Assembly: GCA_958510825.1 (NCBI GenBank)
Contig: OY294046.1
Coordinates: 4,154,001 to 4,218,000, forward strand
Reading direction: 5' to 3'
Length of the DNA stretch: 64,000 nucleotides
Source of the DNA: Brachypterus glaber
Taxonomy: Eukaryota; Arthropoda; Insecta; Coleoptera; Kateretidae
Shown: piece by piece, positions 59,001-59,678 of the stretch
Numbering within the stretch: the stretch's first letter is position 1
Layout of the letters: every line of letters starts with the position of its first letter
The notes under the pieces: generated by a model
What the model saw: only the letters and a program-made list of their open reading frames with translations
What the model was told of the DNA's origin: nothing
The model's database searches: none
Program-made: the position numbers and the translations under genes

Positions 59001-59678
59001 TCTCGCAATGTAAAAACCAACAGAATAACTTTTCGACTGCCCCCCGTAAAATGGGAGTGAACTGACGTCATCACCTATATCGCAATGTAAAAACCAACAG
59101 AATAACTTTTCGACTGCCCCCCGTAAAATGGGAGTGAACTGACGTCATCACCTATATCGCAATGTAAAAACCAACAGAATAACTTTTCGACTGCCCCCCG
59201 TAAAATGGGAGGATGGGAGGATTATGAACTCTCTAAAAAACACTACTCCCATGATACTCAGGAGTAATATCATAAGTGCATGTTGAATTATCGATAATTT
59301 TTTTACTGTATTAAAAAAAATATTTTGCTTGGCAATTGTTTGAGTGCATTTTTCGTGTTCCAAAATTCCGAGACCGCAGGAAATGCGCGGAATATTGTCT
59401 ATTCCATACTAGTTATAGAATATACTATTCTATACTGCACTTACCTGAATTAGCCAAAATGTTCGTCCGGGGCAACTCTGAGAGGAGGTGGCAAGCAGCC
59501 GCCGAGGTTTAGCGTGCCCCAAATGCACTACACACCCACATCGGCAATATGGCCCCACTTCCGCTTTCACTTCGGGAATTTCAGCGGCAATTTCACCTCC
59601 AGAAACGCCGTTTCCATAAAAACACTCCCAACTAGTGCCTATACTGCTGCCACATTTTTCAGTGTCCACCGCTTTGCC
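16303..59678 (-). CDS. CUB-domain single-pass membrane protein, 3' six exons (5' partial)
   Basis: Exons in coding order: 59445-59678, 34819-35071, 33323-33541, 30042-30216, 20949-21267, 16303-17055. Phases 0, 1, 1, 2, 0 match at every junction, giving 650 codons and a stop. The first two exons make a Cys-rich lead (CRCGCVVHLG) and a CUB-like domain (SCPGRTFWLIQ to CGGGFLAHA); the third has a membrane span (VHIAAIFFLSGLILATGLLG) and a basic stop-transfer YLFRYRKYH. The rest is a cytoplasmic tail rich in Glu, Ser and Pro with an EEEEQEV patch. By inference a receptor or adhesion protein at the plasma membrane; the exact family was not recognised. Upstream exons are not seen before the window edge. 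Its first visible intron (24.4 kb) holds a Polinton. Confidence 0.85.
17226..17971. mobile_element. TIR element with 45-bp inverted ends
   Basis: Ends CGATTCACTCACCGCGGTAA and AGCGCATGCGCACTG, repeated inverted at 17925-17971. Interior has two copies of a 77-bp unit (ACACCAAACCAGCAAACTAC, 17514-17670). Lies in the last intron of the CUB gene. Confidence 0.75.
18066..18345. mobile_element. MITE family B, copy 2 (truncated)
   Basis: Left part only, with CAGGGTTATTCAGAAATAAG and GGTCCGGAAATGAGCCCTAA; the right end is missing. Confidence 0.65.
18346..19415. other. Intron stretch, no gene
   Basis: AT-rich. Contains paired GACCGTTG / GACGACGG words near 18410-18460 and a CACGGCCG / CGGCCG pair near 18912-18980; no full element defined. 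Confidence 0.4.
19419..19712. mobile_element. Small MITE with CAGGG...CCCT ends
   Basis: About 295 bp, left end CAGGGTTCCTACAG, right end TGTGGAAACCCTAT; several AGTCAGGGAAT words inside. No frame. Confidence 0.6.
20440..20656. mobile_element. MITE family A, copy 4 (inverted orientation)
   Basis: Same ends as other A copies; the asymmetric centre is in the opposite orientation to copies 1-3. Confidence 0.8.
20949..21267 (-). CDS. CUB membrane protein, exon 5 in window
   Basis: Acceptor AAAATTACAG, donor GTGCGA. Encodes KEEESLSADSTTTLTQQEPT, a Ser/Thr-rich stretch, and a basic SSKKLRRLSNVS that looks like a kinase site. Starts with one base completing Ala from the previous exon and ends in phase 0. 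Confidence 0.82.
21682..21889. mobile_element. MITE family A, copy 5 (inverted orientation)
   Basis: Preceded at 21618-21682 by an inverted copy of the flank (AACAGCAAACCTTTATTCTA) that is later the spacer of the 187-bp array, so copies 5 and 6 and their flanks form a larger inverted repeat. Confidence 0.8.
22046..22260. mobile_element. MITE family A, copy 6, founder of the satellite
   Basis: Complete copy directly followed by the array; its right half (CAGTATATTCGCACATCCAA to CAGACCATAG) is the piece repeated in each satellite unit. Confidence 0.8.
22261..25236. repeat. Satellite array, about 16 units of 187 bp, MITE-derived
   Basis: Each unit is TATTAGAACAAAGGTTTGCT, a CTTCGCCATCGATCTCTTTG spacer, TCTATCTATCGGTCAG, and the right half of MITE A. 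The CTCTAGAAAAATGG mark falls at about 22281, 22463, 22650, 22838 and onward, spaced 182-187 bp. Units differ at few sites (GTTTTG/GATTG; TTCACTG/TTCAATG/CTCACTG). The first and the last unit share a short form lacking GTTTGTCG. Each unit has a 66-codon open frame read through the unit; these are repeat artefacts. Lies in the intron between exons 4 and 5 of the CUB gene. Confidence 0.95.
25627..26350. mobile_element. MITE family B, copy 3, in repeat R with TA duplication
   Basis: Left end CAGGGTGATCCATAACTGGC, right end in the G-type form (GTTCTGGAACAGGCTG), flanked by TA. The unoccupied site is seen at 15682, so the borders are exact. Confidence 0.85.
26393..26934. repeat. Repeat L, copy 1, carrying a SINE
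   Basis: Same sequence as 27690-27945 (CACCCTAATAAGACAACCGT, CCATAACAGTGGTAAAAATA) but split by the SINE at 26467-26731. Confidence 0.7.
26467..26731 (+). mobile_element. tRNA-derived SINE, copy 1
   Basis: Head has an A box (TGGTGTAGTGGTCTA) and a B box (GTGAGTTCGATTC) with tRNA-like spacing; body has CTCTACTACTAGCCCACACA and GGACTTAGGGGATACCC. Flanked by ACTCTAT / ACTCTCA, and the related repeat at 27.7 kb lacks it, so insertion borders are seen. Second copy at 41912-42127. Confidence 0.8.
26935..27486 (-). pseudogene. Broken duplicate of CUB-gene exon 4
   Basis: 26935-26992 and 27460-27486 together match part of the exon at 30042-30216 (coding DCELEEEEQEVTLA against DCEQEEEEQEVTLA) and keep the same GTGAGT donor. 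A 463-bp MITE separates the halves, and similarity ends upstream at ATATCAAG, so no acceptor side remains. Probably an exon duplication that was then interrupted. Confidence 0.75.
26993..27455. mobile_element. MITE family J, complete copy
   Basis: 463 bp; ends CTGCCG...CGGCAG, with longer inverted repeats AAAAAGCATTAATAGGTTTT and GCATTGAAATCGTA. Target duplication AAGG (26989-26992 and 27456-27459), confirmed by comparison with the intact exon. Confidence 0.85.
27690..27945. repeat. Repeat L, copy 2 (no SINE)
   Basis: Uninterrupted version of the sequence at 26393-26934. Confidence 0.65.
27997..28330. repeat. Low-complexity A/T stretch
   Basis: Runs of A and T; the 101-codon frame through it is almost only Lys, Phe, Ile and Asn. 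Confidence 0.6.
28452..29937. mobile_element. TIR element with about 190-bp inverted ends
   Basis: Left arm 28452-28640 (GGACATGGCACAATTTATAG, AGGAACGTTTCAAGCACTTC) is repeated inverted at 29750-29937. Inside lies a smaller stem, GAGGGCTTCATA / TATGAAGCCCTC (29120-29193), and a 162-codon hydrophobic frame (29063-29551) without recognisable motifs, which I do not call a gene. Confidence 0.75.
30042..30216 (-). CDS. CUB membrane protein, exon 4 in window
   Basis: Acceptor CCCTTTTCAG, donor GTGAGT. Encodes SSTSLPLTTRASSSATLLSE, a basic RPHIKTRHKHSRLRES and the acidic DCEQEEEEQEVTLA. Both ends are in phase with their neighbours. A second frame is open for about 50 codons through the 5' half. Confidence 0.75.
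30638..31201. mobile_element. Small TIR element
   Basis: Ends TCCAGTTATGCAAGATAGTA and TACTATCTTGCATAATTGGA about 560 bp apart; the GCAAGATAGTA word is shared with MITE family A ends. No gene inside. Confidence 0.65.
32212..33117. mobile_element. TIR element, GGCCTATTCACATGTACCAT ends
   Basis: Left end TCAGGCCTATTCACATG; right end CATGTGAATAGGCCTGA; about 0.9 kb. The interior has a Lys/Glu-rich 64-codon frame (32734-32928) and an AAG microsatellite (32974-32990). Confidence 0.65.
33323..33541 (-). CDS. CUB membrane protein, transmembrane exon
   Basis: Acceptor CTTTATTACAG, donor GTAAGT. Encodes a stalk (HSKTNISSIPIAQSVGVV), one hydrophobic span (HIAAIFFLSGLILATGLLG) and RYRKYHVAQAEDQDSLADQ of the inner side. 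The Arg/Lys cluster after the span predicts the tail to be cytoplasmic. Confidence 0.87.
33618..34178. mobile_element. MITE family G, copy 2
   Basis: 561 bp, TA on both sides, ends CAGCCTGTTCCAGAACACGC / GTTCTGGAACAGGCTG, closely similar to 5074-5661. It lies only 76 bases upstream of an exon border. Confidence 0.85.
34819..35071 (-). CDS. CUB membrane protein, CUB-domain exon
   Basis: Acceptor TTTTTTCCAG, donor GTAAGT. Carries the main part of a CUB fold: FIIQFKVEQFNMPCGKQWLK, IRDGSSLSANLLADLSG, NLLLEFFSEEV and CGGGFLAH. The first Cys of the domain comes from the previous exon. Confidence 0.85.
35420..35933. mobile_element. MITE family B, copy 4
   Basis: 514 bp, TA duplication on both sides, ends CAGGGTGATCAGTAACTGCC and its complement ATTGATTACCCTG. 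Confidence 0.8.
35936..36846. repeat. Large palindrome, arms about 365 bp
   Basis: 35936-36300 is repeated inverted at 36480-36846 (marks: CTTTTCTGGGGGAAAGTAAT, AATATAGAATAAAACAAGAA, GATAGAGCGAC). Arms also contain family B-type inner sequence. Centre about 36305-36478. Confidence 0.85.
36848..36990. mobile_element. MITE family B, copy 5 (truncated)
   Basis: Left end CAGGGTGATCAATAACTGCC directly abutting the palindrome, then a jump to inner sequence; right end missing. Confidence 0.6.
37742..37890. repeat. Short foldback repeat
   Basis: Outer TTGAAGAGTA / TACTCTTCAA pair enclosing two palindromic GTCTAAGTGCCA...TGGCACTTAGAC-type cores. Confidence 0.6.
37902..38697. mobile_element. TAACGTTA-rich MITE E, copy 1
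   Basis: 796 bp, ends CCCTAGTAGAAATTTAACGT and GTACTTTTCTACCAGGG, flanked by TA. Inverted AACGTTA words in both terminal thirds. Confidence 0.8.
39083..39904. mobile_element. TAACGTTA-rich MITE E, copy 2
   Basis: 822 bp, same orientation and near-identical to copy 1, with an additional 105 bp (about 39546-39652) and a small internal deletion near 39420. Confidence 0.8.
40120..40125. repeat. Polinton target duplication, left
   Basis: CCCATG, identical to 59248-59253. Six bases is the length Polintons make. Confidence 0.93.
40126..40910. repeat. Polinton left inverted repeat, expanded
   Basis: First ~90 bases (40126-40214) and last part (40847-40905, with TAGGTGATGACGTCAGTTTT) match the right repeat. 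Between them lie 632 bases absent on the right: a 135-bp unit twice (from 40408 and 40543) and many AAAAGTAGCGCG / AAATGTACCGCG words to 40845. Confidence 0.85.
41354..41869 (+). CDS. Polinton membrane protein, 171 aa
   Basis: Not recognised by family. The N-terminal 20 residues are weakly hydrophobic; residues about 20-120 look globular with several Trp and Asn-rich loops; residues about 128-153 form a strong membrane span (LFLIFFFILFISFLLIVFIF) followed by KNRRK, so the C-terminal 18 residues probably face the cytoplasm or virion interior. It is the first substantial frame inside the left end. The start is the first ATG after an in-frame stop. It might be an envelope or membrane-interaction protein (inference only). 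Confidence 0.5.
   Translation: MINELLLLSFFSNPQLIFLKPYNVKEMYITSTSSCNVDVNLEVPNWPQNFRRMSLKTLEYEDYIMEIFIDDSNNLKIYNKTFLNYQLMMSFVNGSSLRTDWHTILWNQNLWNNKWEEKIMDEQRYYFNKLILFLIFFFILFISFLLIVFIFYKNRRKLYTFRNSEITELNN
41912..42127 (-). mobile_element. tRNA-derived SINE, copy 2, inside the Polinton
   Basis: Antisense copy of the SINE at 26467. On the - strand: A box TAGCGTAGTGGTTAGC, B box GTGAGTTCGATTC, then the same CTGCTACTAGCCCACACAAG tail. Lies between two left-end genes and breaks no frame. Confidence 0.85.
42300..42383 (+). promoter_or_regulatory. TATA promoter and leader exon for left-end genes
   Basis: TATATAA at 42300, an initiator-like ATCATC with A at 42331 (31 bases on), then a short untranslated exon ending AAAG with a GTAAGG donor at 42384. 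Acceptors in front of the next frames (TTTTAG just before ATG 43279; T-tract and TAG at 43680) would join it to the two genes downstream. Confidence 0.5.
42908..43153 (+). CDS. Possible small zinc-ribbon protein, 81 aa
   Basis: A better start may be the ATG at 42938 (MERQVFYVKRGK). Two Cys pairs, CSVC and CKKC, 30 residues apart could bind one zinc. Lys-rich. It falls within the proposed intron 42384-43278, so either it belongs to a different transcript or it is not a gene. Confidence 0.3.
   Translation: MEKFEKFILVMERQVFYVKRGKCSVCQTIFKKKSKKCKNILETQKIIYCKKCRVKTIFLIKITIKITLVTKMQKNHTVSQF
43279..43596 (+). CDS. Polinton small protein, 105 aa, possible OB-fold type
   Basis: The ATG directly follows a TTTTAG acceptor. 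Sequence has alternating beta-like segments: KYKILSIMEFDGLNQRSLVA, FSVWIPNKFYEIF, KLYIELIKTEIIDGKECAFV. Small proteins of this look occur in many insect Polintons; function unknown to me. An OB-like, DNA-binding role is only a guess. The end overlaps the T-rich region before the next gene's acceptor. Confidence 0.55.
   Translation: MNFQKLKEKKFNSNQREIKKPISLLIGKKYKILSIMEFDGLNQRSLVAKLENFSVWIPNKFYEIFSKEAVTDYNHNHNGKLYIELIKTEIIDGKECAFVDIDTYE
43697..44347 (+). CDS. Polinton protein, 216 aa, Cys/His-rich C-terminus
   Basis: Start chosen at MSSENLNAETERF, 17 bases after a strong T-tract/AG acceptor; the in-frame stretch upstream is intron-like. The N-terminal 50 residues are acidic. The C-terminal third has HIHSHGYGHVHCMICKKHF, then C and CTEC, fit for zinc binding. 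Family not recognised. It shares orientation with the preceding 105-aa gene and probably its leader. Expression at early stage is an inference from strand and location. Confidence 0.6.
   Translation: MSSENLNAETERFLGDHIESKSEHFLDMEEKEFPCTADMEEAFDGTAETKILTTYICIYDFEFEKNEVTENLLKFEWNAGQTRALGVASIWHRLPVNRAASDILEPEVETNITNLVYHPYQLITCNNYLLLINESKKCLITCMRCAPSVITDIKNYTKELFVIHIHSHGYGHVHCMICKKHFQEPCIYQSFNCTECFKYDTFLQHFKLFDSYFSNF
44348..44947. other. Intergenic stretch between convergent Polinton genes
   Basis: Contains a (TA)n run at 44370-44388 and a moderately GC-rich part (44440-44770) with GGGGGTAACCACCC and CCTGAATTAACCTGAG; no gene. Transcripts from both sides should end here. Confidence 0.45.
44948..45571 (-). 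CDS. Polinton orphan protein, 207 aa
   Basis: Leu- and Asp-rich, predicted mostly helical, no Cys motif or membrane span. The first residues offer two starts (MMSLMTDYF). It is the last gene of the - strand cluster, after the integrase (60 bases apart). Not recognised; conserved place in related elements would need checking. Confidence 0.6.
   Translation of the reverse strand: MMSLMTDYFDLVNDILLCYEDEIDKQLLNETLYFSKACDLKISTGLNVAMGFEPCLRFIQSDQTISLLDLDWYDFLDNIKILLENNQDQLNFEVNLYNLTKSTEDQEYLKLEKKEKTIIFSKECIDEILSLQILINYRLKYLKKLDFKFFYTNALPIISQFDDIMQELDKLSSLFFNSNNYLIFLELLQFYPDVIKINLDKINSMEM
45632..46564 (-). CDS. INT: Polinton retroviral-type integrase with chromodomain
   Basis: Inserts the element DNA into the host genome, cutting staggered by 6 bases (fits CCCATG). 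310 aa. rve core with D39 (LWVADLVEM), D101 (QTDMGREF) and E135 (ASIVERVNR), the D,D-x-E triad. N-terminus starts close to the core (LHKPARKKF), as is usual in this family, without a full HHCC zinc domain. C-terminal 40 residues, YLGLDKSHDEWISKKDFV, are a chromodomain-like end. All catalytic residues are present. The start overlaps the 3' end of the fibre-like gene by 14 bases. Confidence 0.93.
   Translation of the reverse strand: MKNSNIKEQVVTELHKPARKKFKRCRVIIKGLNDLWVADLVEMIPYSKINKGYKYILVVINAFSKFVWLEPLKSKKGKDVTTAMKSILLTNKKGPNNLQTDMGREFYNKDFRQLMQEYKINHYSTYSNIKASIVERVNRTLKNIMWRQFSLQGSYKWVDIFKNIVNSYNNTVHSTTGFKPKDVNKKNEKTILLQSYSFPKKVVKPLYKIGDFVRISKYREAFSKGYQPSWSNEIFSIKEIKFTNPPTYILEDQKKESIKGRFYNFEISKVMYPDVYLISKILQKKGTKVKVRYLGLDKSHDEWISKKDFV
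46551..48452 (-). CDS. Fibre-like protein with coiled-coil repeats, 633 aa
   Basis: N-terminus MPIDKFGRHYLDVKYNY, then an MKNKRIINL...DATNKYYVDN segment that resembles phage tail-fibre joints. From about residue 185 to 480 there are six repeats of about 53 aa (one short), each with NQKGILDGFQNKV and LDKLKENFENSLKNI, heptad-rich and predicted as a long parallel coiled coil. The last 110 residues are beta-rich without repeats (FIITGNAVTDKTFIASHYSV). The build is like a trimeric fibre with a head; receptor binding is inferred. Repeats at DNA level make copy number prone to change. Confidence 0.7.
   Translation of the reverse strand: MPIDKFGRHYLDVKYNYSEKTNLIHTETPSVDSQNVISNQKFLNSGDNYDMKNKRIINLEIPKNKFDATNKYYVDNIYQKSLENVEKIKSNIEKINLDNRIGEIINTKNKDVFTVVNKIITEKSSDLETKINKDFTQQLNKRLSVESEEGSSSKKIKTFEEKLDEFTKVKENIVKEIQNLSEQSENQKGILDSFQNKVTNSGLLTQNMNEKLDKLKENFENSLKNIGIEIQNLSEQNINQKGIFDSFQNKVISTELSIQTIDDKIIKLKDNFETSIKNIATEIQNFSEKNSAGSSDLTIQNMDISLDKLKENFETSLKNINTEIQNLSEQSVNQKGILDGFQNKVTNSDLLTQNMKESLDKLKENFENSLKNIDTEIQTLSEKSVNQKGILDGFQNKVTNSDLLTQNMNERLNKLKENCENSLKNINTEIQTLSEKSVNQKGILDGFQNKVTSTELLIQTVDDKIIKLENDFENSLKIHSELNEKIKKNEQTMLSNKKKIQYNEMIVDSKIQKLFYESVFIITGNAVTDKTFIASHYSVKSKYYLYKLQNLKETFQLPFNKAVLKKVKYSGPPAIVILNDKDYYSTTELGLSNLNSRDVTKIDTFSIATLDRKAQGNIYLELLLLLPIYYEKQ
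48487..49590 (-). CDS. Polinton DUF8207-like protein, 367 aa
   Basis: N-terminal 60 residues helical and charged (NTRKSIKQKYRTLKSDLAQS); middle is low-complexity acidic; C-terminal part has the conserved YLSQFDPLPRRYIDE, FKGKDVVVENVQYPGTVGLY ELLF and YIYFDDPNEIIERLKLLIAS, then AGHTGHNNEI. I recognise the C-terminal part as the domain seen widely in insect Polinton proteins. Function unknown; the place among virion genes suggests a structural or assembly role. A TATA box lies 60 bases upstream. Confidence 0.7.
   Translation of the reverse strand: MNERLAKELINTRKSIKQKYRTLKSDLAQSERELKLRSKPITEPLEKFLKNIIPDTNIKREKLEELPGAVKSDQTKDISFLHSTLQNKFHENQADATQFATPRTTKYQPVLPMTTPSFLKDQYIEDKTIQEDDSDVDLNKETSLLEQVQNLSTAATYQDYLSQFDPLPRRYIDECIHDTENQFDFKYGIKYSPDSDVYKIANSLLNFKGKDVVVENVQYPGTVGLYELLFKKHPIGYHKSDLENYMDILKRTNAYRKNYNETESIQASNTDKYNNIIRPFLVQKGILSQKNIVYRSPKNLRSSKNKTGKGLMLDLSKKKIDYIYFDDPNEIIERLKLLIASQMAGHTGHNNEIISIVEELREKKIIK
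49642..49651 (-). promoter_or_regulatory. TATA box for the 367-aa gene
   Basis: GTATATAAAG on the - strand, about 55 bases before the ATG at 49590, in the 98-base gap between two late-type genes. Confidence 0.45.
49689..50138 (-). CDS. Polinton protein, 149 aa
   Basis: Begins MSLVIDFQAFKLEGNRFLIK; later IKNHHCIKWDTGYI, a YIKKLT segment and a Cys/His-rich end (PLCFYHNNDFCVCSLSNV). The IDFQ...IKEL opening with Asp, and a later Cys/His cluster, resembles a compact nuclease-like fold found in Polinton proteins, but I cannot confirm catalytic residues. It sits 12 bases after the capsid gene. Confidence 0.55.
   Translation of the reverse strand: MSLVIDFQAFKLEGNRFLIKELAAFDGFRVSHYVFKAPFKFKDLPKYLQQQAQWNIKNHHCIKWDTGYILAYNSQNIIRDLCKNAEKIFIKGTEKAAYIKKLTKKTVVELNEIPAIQKSKPLCFYHNNDFCVCSLSNVYFLYNNFLVNN
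50151..51374 (-). CDS. MCP: Major capsid protein candidate (double jelly-roll), 407 aa
   Basis: Opens MSILNVTENLYIDNSITSLQ. Two beta-rich halves: one with FTLPCESFLNIEGKLTK and FLFKEIRYLINGQQVDSVRD, the other with SWELVEYPELLDTNRHNWSV, RLETPRHIIIAFQTRRRDV and the C-terminal YIDCLRQKESIQSGPITLRV EFETSV. This layout is that of the hexon-like protein in insect Polintons. Placed next to penton and protease genes, as expected. Short against some Polinton MCPs. No frame break. Confidence 0.75.
   Translation of the reverse strand: MSILNVTENLYIDNSITSLQYHTYEPYLPNKLGNNDEIIIAIPGADKFTLPCESFLNIEGKLTKSDGSVTKNLTLINNGVAFLFKEIRYLINGQQVDSVRDVGLTSTLKGYLSFCVGDTVKLENAGWFPKSKYTEPILVDKNGNFNVVIELSTLMGFFEDFRKILINAKQELIIVRSNNDLNSVLYTGTTGTEEPKIELMKLSWKIPHVSVGLAEEIALTKLIDKNVDIKIGFRSWELVEYPELLDTNRHNWSVKTSTRLETPRHIIIAFQTRRRDVVSKDMSKFDDCKLRDIRVFLNSERYPCNDLFIDFENNKFAQLYEMFAKFRSSYYDLANIPLFTPTEFKSIAPITYIDCLRQKESIQSGPITLRVEFETSVNVPKETSAYCLILHEKLISYNPLTKIVKHL
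51376..51552 (-). CDS. Small basic Polinton protein, 58 aa
   Basis: MVTKYNPSFTTSSNNFKLDE, then a KYKKKKVSKKRISKT basic run and the end ITPKNHRFLKSLGFTLLI. Its ATG overlaps the end of the penton-like gene by 11 bases in another frame, and it stops one base before the capsid ATG. The basic run would suit binding of packaged DNA, like adenovirus core peptides (inference). Confidence 0.6.
   Translation of the reverse strand: MVTKYNPSFTTSSNNFKLDEGKYKKKKVSKKRISKTNVKQITPKNHRFLKSLGFTLLI
51542..52243 (-). CDS. Penton-like minor capsid protein, 233 aa
   Basis: Predicted single jelly-roll: MSFTLALSDKKSVLSAVFNP, YVIGLSNFETFYSIPNIDEK, FVTIPTGSYEISDLYKFLHR, and a final ILYFPINVKTITNISLKILD QDGDL strand pair. 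This is the typical pattern of Polinton vertex proteins. Lies between protease and major capsid. Complete. Confidence 0.72.
   Translation of the reverse strand: MSFTLALSDKKSVLSAVFNPPIYLDENSDYVIGLSNFETFYSIPNIDEKNNKFYYRDENTFVTIPTGSYEISDLYKFLHRELSTGKILLVLYGNNNTLHTYIRCTEKIIFKDDSIGKILGFENKTLEAGTAYDSDHPAEILKINAICIDCNIAEGSYLNGKPVHIIHQFFPIVPVGYKIVERPETILYFPINVKTITNISLKILDQDGDLINFNDEVITIRLHVKKIKSKNGY
52276..52668 (-). CDS. PRO: Adenain-type cysteine protease, no own start codon
   Basis: Matures virion proteins in this family. Frame is open from 52668; homologous-looking residues start at once (PLTNFDLLKIVKELKIPNFR), well before the first ATG at 52572. Numbered from that ATG: His28 (GSHWV), Asp44 (YFDSYG) and Cys83 (YNCGHLC) make the triad; all present. 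The core from ATG is only 98 aa. The frame overlaps the end of the PLA2 gene and is its -1 frame at an A_AAA_AAC heptamer (52671-52665). Frameshifted fusion, a non-ATG start, or an unseen splice could supply the N-terminus. Confidence 0.85.
   Translation of the reverse strand, partial: KLLEKIPHRPLTNFDLLKIVKELKIPNFRGVFMRDNLPKRIRKNECGIVNLDVSSGPGSHWVTYVQKKNREIQYFDSYGNLRPPEELIKYFFSDGNVKNVKYNYERKQKFNLYNCGHLCLSFLYKNSKNN
52659..53576 (-). CDS. PLA2-domain virion protein, spliced
   Basis: Phospholipase A2 of parvovirus VP1 type: calcium loop YNFCGPGT (45-52) and active site LDEACKEHDIAY with His75-Asp76. Used for membrane escape in viruses bearing it (family knowledge). The middle is basic (RKRNIRKRRKKGKG). 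A 57-base intron, 52868-52924 (GTTTGT...TTTTAG), stays in frame; removing it gives 286 aa and restores a clean hydrophobic segment IFAGLSALGSLVGGAAG. C-terminus has GKGLYLQPYKKGFGLVW, common in Polinton minor capsid proteins. Divergent from the ATPase gene, 110 bases away. Confidence 0.8.
   Translation of the reverse strand: MRVLTKSNIISKQDFKERRGAKKRGYGFLNTFINTLPVELHLPGYNFCGPGTALAKRLSRGDKGINKLDEACKEHDIAYSKFQDVEKRNLADKILENKAYNRFKSSDAKIGEKILALGVASTMKAKTKLGMGIRKRNIRKRRKKGKGVRKKDLNFFAAVRKARHSLASLPRTSNLENLTRVALKTLKKGGRKIIAPKERIIPIPKTGGILPLIPIFAGLCKKKHFTLQKFYFYFVLGLSALGSLVGGAAGVIKAVNETKIARQKLDEENRHNLAMENKHVGKGLYLQPYKKGFGLVWNNRFKKNF
52665..52671 (-). promoter_or_regulatory. Candidate -1 ribosomal frameshift heptamer
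   Basis: A_AAA_AAC in the phase required for tandem slippage, two codons before the TAG of the PLA2 gene. After a -1 slip the next codon is CTT and the frame runs through the whole protease. No strong downstream stem was seen by eye. Confidence 0.5.
53577..53686. promoter_or_regulatory. Divergent promoter region, PLA2 gene / ATPase
   Basis: 110 bases between two divergent ATGs. AT-rich, no clear TATAAA on either strand. It must hold start signals for at least one of the two genes. Confidence 0.4.
53687..54373 (+). CDS. ATP: FtsK/HerA-type DNA-packaging ATPase, 228 aa
   Basis: Pumps genome DNA into the capsid in this family (A32-like). Walker A GASGCGKT (41-48), Walker B SIVIFDDV (about 112-119), then a sensor-like FVYSRHKNTDVFYLAQTYS and QTYSAVPKQHIRDNANLLII. 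Complete and of usual Polinton length. First of two + strand genes on the right half. Confidence 0.92.
   Translation: MRIEQQSFALPIKNHDQLDNKQFQKHGPIFCGGPKRGLVVGASGCGKTNVLISLIEHLNGLRFENIYVYSKSLNQPKYKYLSFLLKPVKEIGYFEFENCNNLITPAAIKPNSIVIFDDVVCGNQSTIRDFFVYSRHKNTDVFYLAQTYSAVPKQHIRDNANLLIIFQQDNTNLKHIYDDHVNVDMPFKDFQKLCSLCWIDRYDFVVIDKDCKLNSGRYRNGFDKFIKI
54477..58438 (+). CDS. POLB: Protein-primed DNA polymerase B with zinc fingers and HNH module
   Basis: Replicates the element. Exons 54477-54693, 54748-55206, 55263-58438; introns of 54 and 56 bases with GTAAG and TTTTAG ends. 1283 aa. N-terminus: C2H2 fingers from Cys4 (CQHCGKSFTRKDNLKRH) and further Cys/His pairs; another finger at about 398. Spliced numbering: Exo I D464 (YADFET), an endonuclease VII/HNH-like CHIC...HCH...HSIC insert (561-593), Exo II NLSGFDSH (609-616), Exo III YLKSDVLLLAD (769-779), Pol A D869 (LDATNLYG), Pol B KLMVNSVFG (1013-1021), Pol C YTDTDS (1117-1122). 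All catalytic Asp are present. Without splicing the second intron shifts frame. Confidence 0.95.
58455..58604 (+). CDS. Possible 49-aa helical protein after polymerase
   Basis: MLKELLEIYLKKIHDLKIDI then EEYEAKLKMF: a short amphipathic helix with leucines, 16 bases after the polymerase stop. Could be a small coiled-coil protein; too short to be sure. Confidence 0.35.
   Translation: MLKELLEIYLKKIHDLKIDIEEYEAKLKMFSKFSKLSLTKQNMSRFTKK
58665..58874 (-). CDS. Possible 69-aa Polinton protein
   Basis: MQRVKFDPITITYYIPHEDL, then helical ENWVNWEQDARDRFHF and RRIEAASRTLNKVLE. Composition looks protein-like in contrast to the AT-rich surroundings; alone near the right end, read leftwards. Family not recognised. 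Confidence 0.5.
   Translation of the reverse strand: MQRVKFDPITITYYIPHEDLENWVNWEQDARDRFHFQRRIEAASRTLNKVLECKIRLYMLIKNKIVNLN
58945..59247. repeat. Polinton right inverted repeat with 77-bp tandem units
   Basis: Three copies of a 76-77-bp unit (ACTGACGTCATCACCTAT, CCAACAGAATAACTTTTCGA) from about 58979 to 59215, then the terminal part matching 40126-40214. Each unit has a TGACGTCA palindrome, a CRE/ATF-type site. Confidence 0.85.
59248..59253. repeat. Polinton target duplication, right
   Basis: CCCATG, as at 40120-40125. Confidence 0.93.
59261..59420. repeat. Repeat flanking the Polinton
   Basis: 59263-59340 is the reverse complement of 10719-10787 (AATTATCGATAATTCAACATGC region); 59393-59413 matches the end of block M copy 2. 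Confidence 0.6.
59445..59678 (-). CDS. CUB membrane protein, first exon in window
   Basis: Acceptor TATTTATTTTAG, donor GTAAGT, 78 codons in phase 0. Encodes GKAVDTEKCGSSIGTSWECF, CRCGCVVHLGHAKPRRLL and SCPGRTFWLIQ; six or more Cys, extracellular. Earlier exons must lie beyond the window or past CFAP157. Confidence 0.85.

Larger units (their letters stand above)
40126..59247. mobile_element. Polinton/Maverick DNA transposon, complete, 19,122 bp
   Basis: Self-synthesising, virus-like element. Ends are inverted: AGTAGTGTTTTTTAGAGAG at the left and its complement at the right, starting with AG as in Polintons, with CCCATG duplicated on both sides. It holds the family's marker genes: integrase, protein-primed polymerase B, packaging ATPase, adenain-type protease, and major and minor capsid candidates, plus PLA2, fibre and several small genes. 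Genes at the left end, and the ATPase and polymerase on the right, are on +; the virion genes between are on -. It lies inside an intron of the CUB gene, so it replaces no coding sequence. A SINE and expanded end repeats mark some age. Confidence 0.95.
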
